A stretch of DNA of 32,895 bases from an uncultured marine group I thaumarchaeote. GTDB lineage: Archaea > Thermoproteota > Nitrososphaeria > Nitrososphaerales > Nitrosopumilaceae. The stretch covers positions 1 to 32,895 of the forward strand of contig CACLNC010000006.1 in the NCBI GenBank assembly GCA_902608175.1, written 5' to 3'. The number at the start of each line of letters is the position of its first letter. The first letter of the stretch is position 1. The position numbers were made by a program, and so were the translations under genes. Below are positions 24,177 to 32,298 of this stretch, piece by piece. The notes below the pieces were generated by a model. The model did not search any database. It was not told the origin of the DNA and saw only the letters and a list, made by a program, of their open reading frames with translations.

Positions 24177-24206
24177 CATCGTCATCGACCCCAACGGATG
24201 AAGATG
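24177..24206. repeat. Imperfect 10-bp inverted repeat (hairpin)
   Basis: CATCGTCATC (24177-24186) can pair with GATGAAGATG (24197-24206), nine of ten positions, leaving a 10-nt loop GACCCCAACG. It lies in the 205-nt gap between dbh and the 128-residue gene, otherwise empty apart from a doubtful 25-codon frame. It may be an RNA hairpin or a protein site. Confidence 0.4.
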
Positions 24207-24290
24207 ACAATATGTATCATAATACCACAATTAAAAAATGTTGCAGTTAGACTAGAAATAGTTTTTACTGAATAGAGAAATTAATGGCAT

Positions 24291-24677
24291 ATGGGTGATG
24301 CTGAAACTTTTGGTGTTGAAAAAGGGTATGGAGAGAAAGTCATAGAATGGATAAATGCTGAATCAGAGAAGAAAAAAGTAAAGCTAGAGGCACGACTTTA
24401 TGGTTATGATATAACTACAGAAAATTTTGGAACATTTGAGATGTTTTCTTGGATGGGTGACGTTAAATCAGCGCGTAACATGATTGTGCGTGCAAGCAAG
24501 AAATTCAAGGTTCGCGTAATAGAAGGCGGTTATAAAACAAAAGATAAGACATACTCTACAAAAAAAACTGATTATGCCATGGTGAGAAAGGGAGAACGTG
24601 TAATTGGTCACTTGAAATTCTCTGCATCAAGATTAGGAAATCCATTTTGGAAACTAGAAGAGGAAGAGAGAAAATGA
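24291..24677 (+). CDS. Hypothetical protein, coupled to dehydrogenase
   Basis: This 128-residue, soluble protein has no signal peptide. It shows alternating helices and strands: EKGYGEKVIEWINAESEKKK, KLEARLYGYDITTENFG, SWMGDVKSARNMIVRASKKF. The C-terminus is Glu-rich (LEEEERK). It shows no family I recognise; a nucleotide or RNA-binding role would be a guess. The stop TGA overlaps the ATG of the dehydrogenase at 24674 by 4 nt, so the two are translationally coupled, and GA-rich sequence near its end acts as the ribosome-binding site of the next gene. Confidence 0.75.
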   Translation: MGDAETFGVEKGYGEKVIEWINAESEKKKVKLEARLYGYDITTENFGTFEMFSWMGDVKSARNMIVRASKKFKVRVIEGGYKTKDKTYSTKKTDYAMVRKGERVIGHLKFSASRLGNPFWKLEEEERK

Positions 24678-25549
24678 CTAAGATTGGAATAATTGGAACT
24701 GGTATGCTTGGTGAAGCAGTTGGTCTGCACCTTCTAAAATCTGGTTATGCACTTTCCGTATTCAATCGAACTAAATCAAAGACTGAAAATCTTGTAAAGA
24801 ATGGTGCAACAGTGGTTAATTCACCGATGGATATTGCAAAAAATTCAGATCTTGTAATTACAGTGGTAAAAGATGCAGCATCTGTAAAACAAGTTTCATT
24901 TGAAAATGATGGAATACTTGATGGTAATCATGATGGACTTGTAGTGGCAGATATGAGTACAGTTAATCCAAGTTCTGCAAAGGAAATTTCGAAGAAATTT
25001 CAAGAAAATGGGATTGATTTTGTGGAAATCCCGGTTATGGGTGGACCAAATGTTGCCATTGATGGAAAACTTGTCCTAATGGCATCAGGAAATAAAGATG
25101 CTTATGAAACACATAAGAATATCTTTGAAACTATTGCACACAAGAATTTTTTCCTCGGTGATAGTGGTGCAGCGCATTCGATAAAACTTGCAATGAATTT
25201 ACAGATTTCCATGTTAGCGCTTGCATTATCTGAAGGAATAACACTAACAAGAAAAGCTGGATTTGAACCGGAAAAGTTTCTTGAGATACTAAATTCTACT
25301 TACTTTAAGACTGGAATGAGTGAAAATAAAGCTCATAACATGATCAAAAATAGTTTTGAACCAACATTCATGCTGAAAAACATGACAAAAGATCTGGGAA
25401 TTATAAACGAAGCTGCAAAGTCATTCAATGCGGATCTACCAATGGCAAAACTTGCAAGTAAGGTTTACCAGGATGCAGTTGAGGATGGATTTGGTGAGAT
25501 TGACTATACTGGAATTCTTGCTTATTTAAAAAAAATCTCTGATAATTAA
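24674..25549 (+). CDS. 3-Hydroxyisobutyrate-dehydrogenase-like NAD(P)H oxidoreductase
   Basis: This 291-residue beta-hydroxyacid dehydrogenase has an N-terminal Rossmann domain (GIIGTGMLGEAVGLHLLKSG). The substrate loop is VEIPVMGGPNVAIDGKLVLMASG, and IKLAMNLQ carries the catalytic lysine of the family. The helical C-terminal domain has FMLKNMTKDLGI. I chose ATG 24674 (MTKIGIIGTG) over an upstream in-frame ATG at 24647, which would add residues encoded inside the preceding gene. Candidate substrates are 3-hydroxyisobutyrate, glyoxylate, succinic or malonic semialdehyde; the sequence does not decide. It is convergent with the DUF99 gene, with a 4-nt overlap at 25546-25549. Confidence 0.88.
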   Translation: MTKIGIIGTGMLGEAVGLHLLKSGYALSVFNRTKSKTENLVKNGATVVNSPMDIAKNSDLVITVVKDAASVKQVSFENDGILDGNHDGLVVADMSTVNPSSAKEISKKFQENGIDFVEIPVMGGPNVAIDGKLVLMASGNKDAYETHKNIFETIAHKNFFLGDSGAAHSIKLAMNLQISMLALALSEGITLTRKAGFEPEKFLEILNSTYFKTGMSENKAHNMIKNSFEPTFMLKNMTKDLGIINEAAKSFNADLPMAKLASKVYQDAVEDGFGEIDYTGILAYLKKISDN

Positions 25550-26112
25550 TCTAACATGGTTTTTGCTAGCAATTGTGCAACACGCAATGGTTCTGGAACA
25601 GAACCCTGTAATGTTATCTTGTTAAGCAACTGCTTACACTCTAAAACTGTACATCCTTCATTTCTCACATACAAATCAAATGATGTATCTAGAGAAATTT
25701 TTTCGCGCTCACCTAGCATTGAATACTTTTCAAGTTTCTCCTTATAGTCAGCAGGAAAATGCTTCTTGATTGTGTCTTCTAACCCTTCAGATTCTTTGTA
25801 TGTTATCCCAATTATAGGAATCTGAAATATATCATAAAGTTTCTTGATATCAATAATATTGTATAATGAAATTACCAAACCAGAAATTAAAACATATGAT
25901 ATGTCTGGGCGTTCTACTTTATTATACATGTCAATGATTGCTTCAGTTGCATCATCTCCTTTTAGTGTAGAATTACCGAAAACAAAACCATCAACTACAA
26001 AATCGTTTGACATTATGACACCAGAAAGAATTGATTTTTCAGAATTCTGTCTAAAGCTTTCCGCTATTGCAAGACCACGAATGCCTTTTTTTTCAAGATG
26101 AAGAGATCTCAT
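25546..26112 (-). CDS. DUF99 family protein (UPF0215, endonuclease V-like fold)
   Basis: This 188-residue protein (from ATG 26112, MRSLHLEKKGIRGLAIAESF) is of the DUF99 family, a set of archaeal proteins distantly related to endonuclease V and RNase H folds. GIRGLAIAESF, VDGFVFGNSTLKGDDATEAI, VLISGLVISLYNIIDIKKLY, PIIGITYKESEGLE and a C-terminal PEPLRVAQLLAKTML match the pattern. Nuclease activity is unproven for the family. An earlier ATG at 26145 would add 11 residues that lie inside the overlapping small membrane ORF; I judge 26112 likelier. It converges with the dehydrogenase. Confidence 0.85.
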   Translation of the reverse strand: MRSLHLEKKGIRGLAIAESFRQNSEKSILSGVIMSNDFVVDGFVFGNSTLKGDDATEAIIDMYNKVERPDISYVLISGLVISLYNIIDIKKLYDIFQIPIIGITYKESEGLEDTIKKHFPADYKEKLEKYSMLGEREKISLDTSFDLYVRNEGCTVLECKQLLNKITLQGSVPEPLRVAQLLAKTMLD

Positions 26113-26203
26113 TACGCTTATTCCTTGAATATGCACGATATGCAATACCAGTGACTATCATTAATGCTGCTGTTAACCCACACCAGATAGCGAATTCACT
26201 CAT
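26093..26203 (-). CDS. 36-residue single-helix membrane protein
   Basis: From ATG 26203 the minus strand encodes MSEFAIWCGLTAALMIVTGI and continues AYRAYSRNKRNEISSS, ending at TGA 26093-26095. One hydrophobic helix (about residues 4-22) is followed by a basic tail, the same layout as the 35-residue protein at 16387. It overlaps the start of the DUF99 gene by 20 nt on the same strand in a different frame. The layout and overlap favour translation, but without homology this is tentative. Confidence 0.5.
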   Translation of the reverse strand: MSEFAIWCGLTAALMIVTGIAYRAYSRNKRNEISSS

Positions 26204-26298
26204 ACTTGTATCATCCATATAATAAAATGGAATGAGAGTTAGATAAATCCATTTGATGAATCATTAGATTATTACGTTAATACCATTCACTGATAGTA

Positions 26299-27507
26299 TT
26301 GGTAAAAGAATTTGATTATGATTTGGTTGTTGTTGGTGCAGGACCAGCTGGCTCATCAGCTGCATACGCTGCCGCTAAAAATGGCTGTAATGTTGCATTA
26401 ATAGAGAAAGAAAAAGTGGTTGCGGAGACTGTTAGAACTAGTGGAGTAACATGGATTGATTATTGCAAAGAATTTGGGATACCTGAAGATTGTTACAATC
26501 CAATTCGCTCATACAAATTCTGCTCACCAAAAAATACAGCATCAATCAGTGAAGAAATCCCAAAAGCAGCAGTTCTTAATGTTAGAAAGACATACAGATT
26601 CCTTGCTGAACAAGCAAAAGAAAGCGGCGTTGATATTTTCCTTGATACAACTGTGAATGACATCATTAAAACTAATGAAAATATTTCTGGCGTAAAGGCA
26701 AATTCAAATAATGAGGAGTTACTTTTCCACTCTAAAATGGTCATCGACGCTAGTGGATTTGGTTCTGTTGTGGTAAAATCACTAGGGAAAGTAGAACAAT
26801 GGGAACGATTTGGAGTTGGTGCAGAATATGAAGTGGATGTAGAGCATGTTGATTCAGATTCATGGTGGCTAATGGTTGGTCAGATGTATTCACCAGCTGG
26901 GTATGCTTGGATATTTCCTGTGTCAAAAAATCGTGTAAGAATTGGTGTTGGCGTAGGTAAACCGGAGTCAGAAATTGATCCAACTAAAAGACTTGATGAG
27001 ATGATAAAAAATAAACTTGGACCTATCAAAGATCTTGGAAAACTATCGAACAAAGAATTTCATTATGGGTTAATACCTAATGAAGGTCTTACAAGAAAAA
27101 CTGTTTATGACAACTTGATTCTTGTTGGTGACTCTGCAGGAATGGCAAACCCACTTGTATTGGAAGGAATTCGTTATGCAATAAAGTACGGACGACTTGC
27201 TGGAAATATTTCAGCAACAGCACTTCATACAGGTAATACGTCAGAGAAATTTCTTGAAAGATATGAGCAAGTGTGGAAAAAAGAAATTGATGCAAAGATA
27301 AACTCTGCACATAAAGTTCAGAAACGCTGGCTAAATCTCACAGATGATGATTGGGATAAAGAAATCACAATAATTAGTGAGTTAACATCTGATGAATTTC
27401 TAGATTTTATTCGTGCTGATTTCTCTATATCAAAAATAATTAAACTCGCAACACATCATCCAAAACTTGCCGTACGACAACTATTCAATATTGTGAGAGG
27501 TGGATGA
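26299..27507 (+). CDS. Geranylgeranyl-reductase-family FAD oxidoreductase
   Basis: This 402-residue flavoprotein has an N-terminal FAD-binding motif, DLVVVGAGPAGSSAAYAAAK (8-27), and the C-terminal FAD signature LVGDSAGMANPLVLEGIRYA typical of geranylgeranyl reductases. In archaea such enzymes saturate the isoprenoid chains of membrane lipids; other members act on different polyprenoids, so the exact substrate is open. IDASGFGSVV is the usual third motif. It starts at TTG 26299. It overlaps the methyltransferase by 4 nt and is followed by birA. The GGR family is clear; the lipid role is inferred. Confidence 0.85.
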   Translation: MVKEFDYDLVVVGAGPAGSSAAYAAAKNGCNVALIEKEKVVAETVRTSGVTWIDYCKEFGIPEDCYNPIRSYKFCSPKNTASISEEIPKAAVLNVRKTYRFLAEQAKESGVDIFLDTTVNDIIKTNENISGVKANSNNEELLFHSKMVIDASGFGSVVVKSLGKVEQWERFGVGAEYEVDVEHVDSDSWWLMVGQMYSPAGYAWIFPVSKNRVRIGVGVGKPESEIDPTKRLDEMIKNKLGPIKDLGKLSNKEFHYGLIPNEGLTRKTVYDNLILVGDSAGMANPLVLEGIRYAIKYGRLAGNISATALHTGNTSEKFLERYEQVWKKEIDAKINSAHKVQKRWLNLTDDDWDKEITIISELTSDEFLDFIRADFSISKIIKLATHHPKLAVRQLFNIVRGG

Positions 27508-28139
27508 TGGACAAAACTGCAAGATATTTTGACAAATGGGCAACTATAGGAAGATCAGAAGATATGGAGATTGGTCATGGGTTAAATGTAAACAAATTTC
27601 TTGATAGTATTGATTTTGACAGAAAATTTAGTTTCTTGGATATAGGATGTGGTAATGGATGGGTAGTCAGAAAAATATCACATATTCCTAATTGTAAACA
27701 GGCTATAGGCATTGACAAAAGCAAAAACATGATAGAAAAAGCAAAAATGAAGAGAACTTCAAAAAAAGAGAAGTACTTTCAGGTAGAACTTGAATCTTGG
27801 AAAAACACTGTAAAATTTGATGTTGTTTTTTCTATGGAGTCACTATATTATTCAGTTCCAATGGAGCCCGCACTAGCTAAAGTTTACACCATTCTAAAAC
27901 CAGATGGAGTTTTTTACTGCGGTACAGATTTCTACAGTGATAATCATCTAACAACACGCTGGGCAAAAGACATGAAAATACCAATGGATTTACGTTCAAA
28001 ATCACAGTGGAAAAAGATGTTTGAGAAGATGGGTTTTACAACAAGAACAAAACAAGTCAAAGACCCAACGCACAAATCAAAATGGAAACGCGAATATGGA
28101 ACACTATTTGTAATTGGAAAAAAACAAAGTGTTGATTGA
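27504..28139 (+). CDS. Class I SAM-dependent methyltransferase
   Basis: This 211-residue methyltransferase has motif I FLDIGCGNGWVVRKI (about 44-58), an acidic SAM-ribose residue in AIGIDKSKNMIEKAK, and motif IV VVFSMESLYYSVP. The C-terminal region is Lys-rich (HKSKWKREYG). The substrate is unknown. Its ATG overlaps the stop of the reductase gene (27504-27507), so a shared pathway, such as lipid or quinone modification, is plausible but not shown. birA starts 7 nt after the stop. Confidence 0.85.
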   Translation: MMDKTARYFDKWATIGRSEDMEIGHGLNVNKFLDSIDFDRKFSFLDIGCGNGWVVRKISHIPNCKQAIGIDKSKNMIEKAKMKRTSKKEKYFQVELESWKNTVKFDVVFSMESLYYSVPMEPALAKVYTILKPDGVFYCGTDFYSDNHLTTRWAKDMKIPMDLRSKSQWKKMFEKMGFTTRTKQVKDPTHKSKWKREYGTLFVIGKKQSVD

Positions 28140-28145
28140 AAATTG

Positions 28146-29141
28146 ATGTATACATCTTACGACAATATTGGACTGCTAAAAGTTTTGAAGTTCTTAAAAT
28201 CACATGAAGATGATTTTTTATCAGGTCAAGATCTTAGTGATGTCTTGAAAATTAGTAGGGTTGCAGTATGGAAGCATATCAAGACAATAAAATCACTTGG
28301 ATATAAAATTGAATCAAAACAAAAGCTTGGTTATAGACTAGTAAAAAATTCTGAAAAACTACTTCCTTGGGAAATAACAGAAGGATTGAAAACACAAACT
28401 GTTGGAAAAAAAGTGTATTATTTTGACACGGTTGATTCAACACAAAATTATGCCATAGAAATATCAAAGAAAAAGAATGAAAGTGGTTCAGTAGTAATCT
28501 CACAGAGGCAAACCGCAGGACGAGGAAGAATGAACAGAAAATGGATCACCATAAAGGGTGGACTATCAATGTCTGTTGTTCTGCATCCAAAGTTTGATGC
28601 TTCAGTTAGTACATTATTCCCAATGGCGGCATCTCTTGCGTTAGCAACTGCAATTCAAAAAACTATCAATATAAAACCAAATGTAAAATGGCCAAATGAC
28701 GTTGTGATTAAAGGAAAAAAAGTTGCCGGGATGATTGTTGATGCAAGTATACAATCAAATTTGATTGAGAGTATGGTTCTTGGTGTTGGTATAAACTTCA
28801 AAGTAGATACAAAACATCTTGAAAGTCAGTTAAAAGGAACTAAAAATTTTTACGGTGTTGCATCATTGTTAAAAATTGATGATACTACTAATCCATTGAA
28901 GATAGTACAGAATTTTTTTTCTGAGTTAGAAAAAATAATTGTATTACTTGATCAAGGTGAAACTAGTAAAATAATTCAAAGATGGGAAAAAATTTCTAGC
29001 ACCATTGGGAAAAAAGTTTCTGTAAAAACAAATGATGGGATAATTACTGGACTTGCCAAAAAAATTAACAGTGATGGTTCGCTAAATATAGTAAAAAATG
29101 GGAAGGTCCAAAGACTTCTAGTTGGTGATATTTCCATATAG
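28146..29141 (+). CDS. birA: Biotin protein ligase with HTH domain (BirA)
   Basis: This 331-residue bifunctional protein has an N-terminal winged helix (LSGQDLSDVLKISRVAVWKH, 27-46) followed by a catalytic domain with QRQTAGRGRMNRKW and the WPNDVVIKGKKVAGM active-site region, then a C-terminal SH3-like domain (KVSVKTNDGIITGLAKKIN). It attaches biotin to carboxylase carrier protein; in thaumarchaea the target would be acetyl/propionyl-CoA carboxylase of the carbon-fixation cycle (inference), and the HTH suggests it also represses biotin genes. TTG at 28143 is a possible earlier start; ATG 28146 chosen. Confidence 0.94.
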   Translation: MYTSYDNIGLLKVLKFLKSHEDDFLSGQDLSDVLKISRVAVWKHIKTIKSLGYKIESKQKLGYRLVKNSEKLLPWEITEGLKTQTVGKKVYYFDTVDSTQNYAIEISKKKNESGSVVISQRQTAGRGRMNRKWITIKGGLSMSVVLHPKFDASVSTLFPMAASLALATAIQKTINIKPNVKWPNDVVIKGKKVAGMIVDASIQSNLIESMVLGVGINFKVDTKHLESQLKGTKNFYGVASLLKIDDTTNPLKIVQNFFSELEKIIVLLDQGETSKIIQRWEKISSTIGKKVSVKTNDGIITGLAKKINSDGSLNIVKNGKVQRLLVGDISI

Positions 29142-29200
29142 AATTGAAATATGTGTAGATAACTTTTAATTTAAATTCAAAATTAAATTCAAATAATTAC

Positions 29201-30694
29201 ATGATAAAAATTTCAATAAAAATTTCAATTTTGCTCATTACATGTGTATTAATTGCTAGCATTAGTTCAGTACAATCAATATATGGTCTAGACTCTGAGC
29301 AAATAACTGAAAAATTTGTAACTGCGGAGGAACATATGCTACATGGTGAATACAAACAAGCTGTAAAAATTTTTGATGATATGTTAGAAATGTCTCCATC
29401 AAATACTAAATTACTAAATCTAAAAGGTGTTGCACAAAGTAATTTGGGTTATCATAAACAATCAATGATTCAATTTTATAATGTATTAGAAATTGATCCT
29501 GATAACCTAACTGCATTAGCTGGTATGGGTGTTGGTTTTGCAAATTTTGGTGAGTATGTAGAAGCAAAAAAATACTTTGAAAAGGCATTAGAATATAATC
29601 CAAAAAATTATGTTTTGAATAATTATAATGTAATATTACAAAAATCAATTAGTAAATATCCTTATACACCAACTGAAAAACCGGAAATTTTAGAACAGAC
29701 AAAGAATGAACTACCAAACTGGATAAAAAACACAGCCGGATGGTGGGCAAACGATGAGATTGCTGATTCTGAATTTATTTCTTCAATACAATTTCTTATA
29801 AAAAATAAAATCATTAAGGTTGGTTTTGTAGAGTCAAATACTGATAATCCTAAAGGAATACCACATTGGGTAAAAAATAATGCAAAATGGTGGTCAACAA
29901 ATAAAATTCCTGACAAGGATTTTCTAATAGGAATAAAATATTTAGTTGAGAATGGAATAATTAGAGTTGATATCACTAAAGAATCAATTGAATATGATGA
30001 TGGGAAAAGGCAGTGGGAATTTGAGAGATATTTAGATAAAATAAACCGTAATGTCTCAAATGAAAAAAGATATGTTGAATATCCAAATCCTAGCGGCGAT
30101 GTAATTAAAAAATTCCTTAGAGATTATAAGAAATGGAATTTTGAACAGCAGATTGAAATTGGAAATCATAATTTTCCTGATGCAACGTATGAGATAATTG
30201 ATGGTACATATCACCTATACTATCGAGTTTACATTAATGAACAACCATCAGGACTACCATTAGATCATGTTAGTACTCTAGTTGATTCTTTTTCATATTG
30301 GGAAAACTCTGAACTAGGAAATGGTGAGGATGGGAATGATGTCAAAGTTCACTTCATACCAACCCAAAAGAAATCTGATTCAAATCTATGGGTCACATGG
30401 GTTGTCAGGGATCTTGGTGAGGGTGTATTAGGACATGCATTCTTGAATAAAGGTGTAGTTGAGGTAGCATTAGGTGGATATGCATGCGATGGTAGTTTTC
30501 AGCTTTTTGATGTTGATACTGTTGAAACAATTATGACTCATGAGCTAGGTCATGGTATTGGACTGAAACATAGTACAAACCCTATCAGTATAATGTACCC
30601 AACACTAAGTGAGACAAAATATGCATATTGTATGCTTGCTATAGAAAAAAATTCTAATGTAGGAACAATAGTGTTGAATGATTCAAGTACCTAA
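29201..30694 (+). CDS. Secreted TPR plus WW-repeat metzincin metallopeptidase
   Basis: This 497-residue exported protein starts with a signal peptide (MIKISIKISILLITCVLIAS). TPR-like repeats follow (about 31-145). Two copies of a roughly 37-residue repeat come next (171-207 and 220-256: PNWIKNTAGWW..., PHWVKNNAKWW...), a pattern common in secreted thaumarchaeal proteins. The C-terminal domain has the zinc motif HELGHGIGLKH (447-457) and the Met-turn SIMYP (M465), the hallmark of metzincins, nearest in layout to matrixins (M10). Two Cys (C429, C477) might pair. It therefore looks like a surface or extracellular protease. AT-rich sequence lies about 30 nt upstream (29163-29172). Its 3' end overlaps the convergent collagen-like gene by 12 nt. 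Confidence 0.85.
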   Translation: MIKISIKISILLITCVLIASISSVQSIYGLDSEQITEKFVTAEEHMLHGEYKQAVKIFDDMLEMSPSNTKLLNLKGVAQSNLGYHKQSMIQFYNVLEIDPDNLTALAGMGVGFANFGEYVEAKKYFEKALEYNPKNYVLNNYNVILQKSISKYPYTPTEKPEILEQTKNELPNWIKNTAGWWANDEIADSEFISSIQFLIKNKIIKVGFVESNTDNPKGIPHWVKNNAKWWSTNKIPDKDFLIGIKYLVENGIIRVDITKESIEYDDGKRQWEFERYLDKINRNVSNEKRYVEYPNPSGDVIKKFLRDYKKWNFEQQIEIGNHNFPDATYEIIDGTYHLYYRVYINEQPSGLPLDHVSTLVDSFSYWENSELGNGEDGNDVKVHFIPTQKKSDSNLWVTWVVRDLGEGVLGHAFLNKGVVEVALGGYACDGSFQLFDVDTVETIMTHELGHGIGLKHSTNPISIMYPTLSETKYAYCMLAIEKNSNVGTIVLNDSST

Positions 30695-32176
30695 TTTTTT
30701 CAAAAGTTTCTCAAACAAATCTTTTGGAATCAAATTATTATCGTTTAATTGATTTAAAATTTCTTTGATAACAGATTTTTCATCATCGTTAAGATTACCT
30801 CCCTGTGGACCTGGTGGACCTGGTGGACCTCTTGGTCCTTGCTCACCAATTGTTCCATGTTGCCCTGGTGGACCTTGTTCACCTTGTTGACCTTGAATTC
30901 CTTGTGGTCCTTTAGGACCTTCTTGTCCTGGTAGTCCCTGATTACCACGTTCACCCTGTGGACCCTGTAATCCTTTATCACCAGGTAATCCTCTTTGTCC
31001 AGTTAATCCTTTGTCGCCTTGTTGACCTTGTGGACCTGACGGTCCTTTCTCACCCTGTATACCTGGCGTACCAGTCATTCCTTTTTCACCTTGCGGACCT
31101 TGTGGACCTTTAGGACCTAATTCTCCAGGTCCTCCTGGTGGACCTTGTTTACCAGAATGGCCTTCTGGTCCTGGTGGACCTGTTAATCCTTTATCTCCAA
31201 CTATACCAGTTATACCAGCCTTACCTTGATCACCTTGCATTCCTTGTGGACCAGTTGGTCCCTTTTCTCCAGCTGGACCACTAATCCCTTTATCTCCTTT
31301 TAATCCTGCTTGACCTTGAATTCCTTTTTCACCTTGCGGACCTATTGGACCAGTTGTTCCTTTTTCACCTGGTGGTCCTGGTGGACCTGTTAATCCTTTA
31401 GATCCTGATTCACCGTCTTTACCTTTTCCGCCAATTGTACCTTGCGGACCTTGTGGACCTTTTTCACCTGTTGGTCCTCTATCACCAGTTATTCCCGGTG
31501 CACCAACAGGACCTTTCTCACCTTTTGGACCTGATGAACCTTTGTCACCTTTGTCACCTTTGTCACCAGTTAGACCTTTTGGTCCTAGTGGACCTTTGTC
31601 ACCACCTGGACCAGGTAATCCTTTATCACCTTTATCACCAGTTAATCCTGCTTGACCTTTTGGTCCTTTTTCACCTGTTGGTCCTGGTAGTCCTGCTGGT
31701 CCTTGTTCACCAACCAAACCACGAGGACCAGATGCACCCTGCTGTCCTCTAGAACCAGACAAACCCCTTTGTGGAACAGTAGCTTCTTTTTTATAACGTG
31801 GTGGTGTTTTTGCAAGACCAACAGTACTGCGTTTTTGTGGTTTTACAACTTCTGGTTCAGTAACTTTGAGATATTCAGGTATCTTAAATTCAAGTGCGAC
31901 TCCAGCTGATGAAAAATGATCAGTAATTACAATCCATACAACATCAACTTGTCTAACATGTTCAGGAATTGGATTTTCTGCACTCCCCAATGATTCCATA
32001 AAACGTCCATTTCTAACTCGCATGTGAAGATCTTGTTTCCATAATGCTGAGAAAGTTCGATGCTGTATTTCAGAAACAGATGGTTTGTCTTGACTTATTG
32101 CAATTTCAGCCTCATATGTTCCATCTTCTTTGTATGGTGACTCACCCTCAACCGCAAATGACAGAAATGATGGCAT
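30683..32176 (-). CDS. Collagen-like Gly-X-Y repeat protein
   Basis: This 497-residue protein has three parts. Residues 1-137 form a globular N-terminal domain and linker, with a pattern ([19 protein letters not shown], then [11 protein letters not shown]) like the beta-sandwich heads seen before repeat regions in other collagen-like or fibre proteins. Residues 138-458 are 107 uninterrupted Gly-X-Y triplets, with abundant GPP, GEK, GDK and GPQ; the charged pairs stabilise unhydroxylated collagen helices. The last 38 residues ([20 protein letters not shown]...) look like a helical trimerisation tail. There is no signal peptide, and an in-frame stop precedes the ATG, so secretion is unexplained. 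An AT-rich box lies near 32200. It converges with the metallopeptidase. Confidence 0.93.
   Translation of the reverse strand: MPSFLSFAVEGESPYKEDGTYEAEIAISQDKPSVSEIQHRTFSALWKQDLHMRVRNGRFMESLGSAENPIPEHVRQVDVVWIVITDHFSSAGVALEFKIPEYLKVTEPEVVKPQKRSTVGLAKTPPRYKKEATVPQRGLSGSRGQQGASGPRGLVGEQGPAGLPGPTGEKGPKGQAGLTGDKGDKGLPGPGGDKGPLGPKGLTGDKGDKGDKGSSGPKGEKGPVGAPGITGDRGPTGEKGPQGPQGTIGGKGKDGESGSKGLTGPPGPPGEKGTTGPIGPQGEKGIQGQAGLKGDKGISGPAGEKGPTGPQGMQGDQGKAGITGIVGDKGLTGPPGPEGHSGKQGPPGGPGELGPKGPQGPQGEKGMTGTPGIQGEKGPSGPQGQQGDKGLTGQRGLPGDKGLQGPQGERGNQGLPGQEGPKGPQGIQGQQGEQGPPGQHGTIGEQGPRGPPGPPGPQGGNLNDDEKSVIKEILNQLNDNNLIPKDLFEKLLKKLGT
30803..31765 (-). repeat. Gly-X-Y coding repeat region (107 triplets)
   Basis: A 963-nt, 9-nt-period region codes for 107 perfect Gly-X-Y triplets with no interruption. 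On the plus strand it shows recurring words such as CCTTGTGGACC and TTTATCACC. Its repeats may recombine or slip. Confidence 0.85.
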
Positions 32177-32298
32177 AATCAGGGATATAGACTAGAGTAT
32201 TTATTTCCATTTACGAGTAAAAACCGTCAAAAACATTACCTAAAAAGAAAGAATTAAGCAAATAGTATTTATCTAGATTATCAACCAACAAATCCTAG

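Noticed and set aside
24198-24275. 25-codon frame (MKMTICIIIPQLKN...) between dbh and the 128-residue gene
   Set aside because: Starts inside the inverted repeat, has no clear promoter or ribosome-binding site, and a sequence typical of chance frames.
24647-24673. Upstream ATG that would lengthen the dehydrogenase by nine residues
   Set aside because: The added residues lie in the previous gene and precede the normal Rossmann start; ATG 24674 gives the family-like N-terminus and 4-nt overlap.
31435-31752. Leu/His-rich frame opposite the collagen-like gene
   Set aside because: Shadow of Gly-X-Y codons; composition is not protein-like.
30803-31765. Repeat array considered as CRISPR or satellite DNA
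   Set aside because: The period is 9 nt and the frame is a perfect Gly-X-Y code; there are no spacers.
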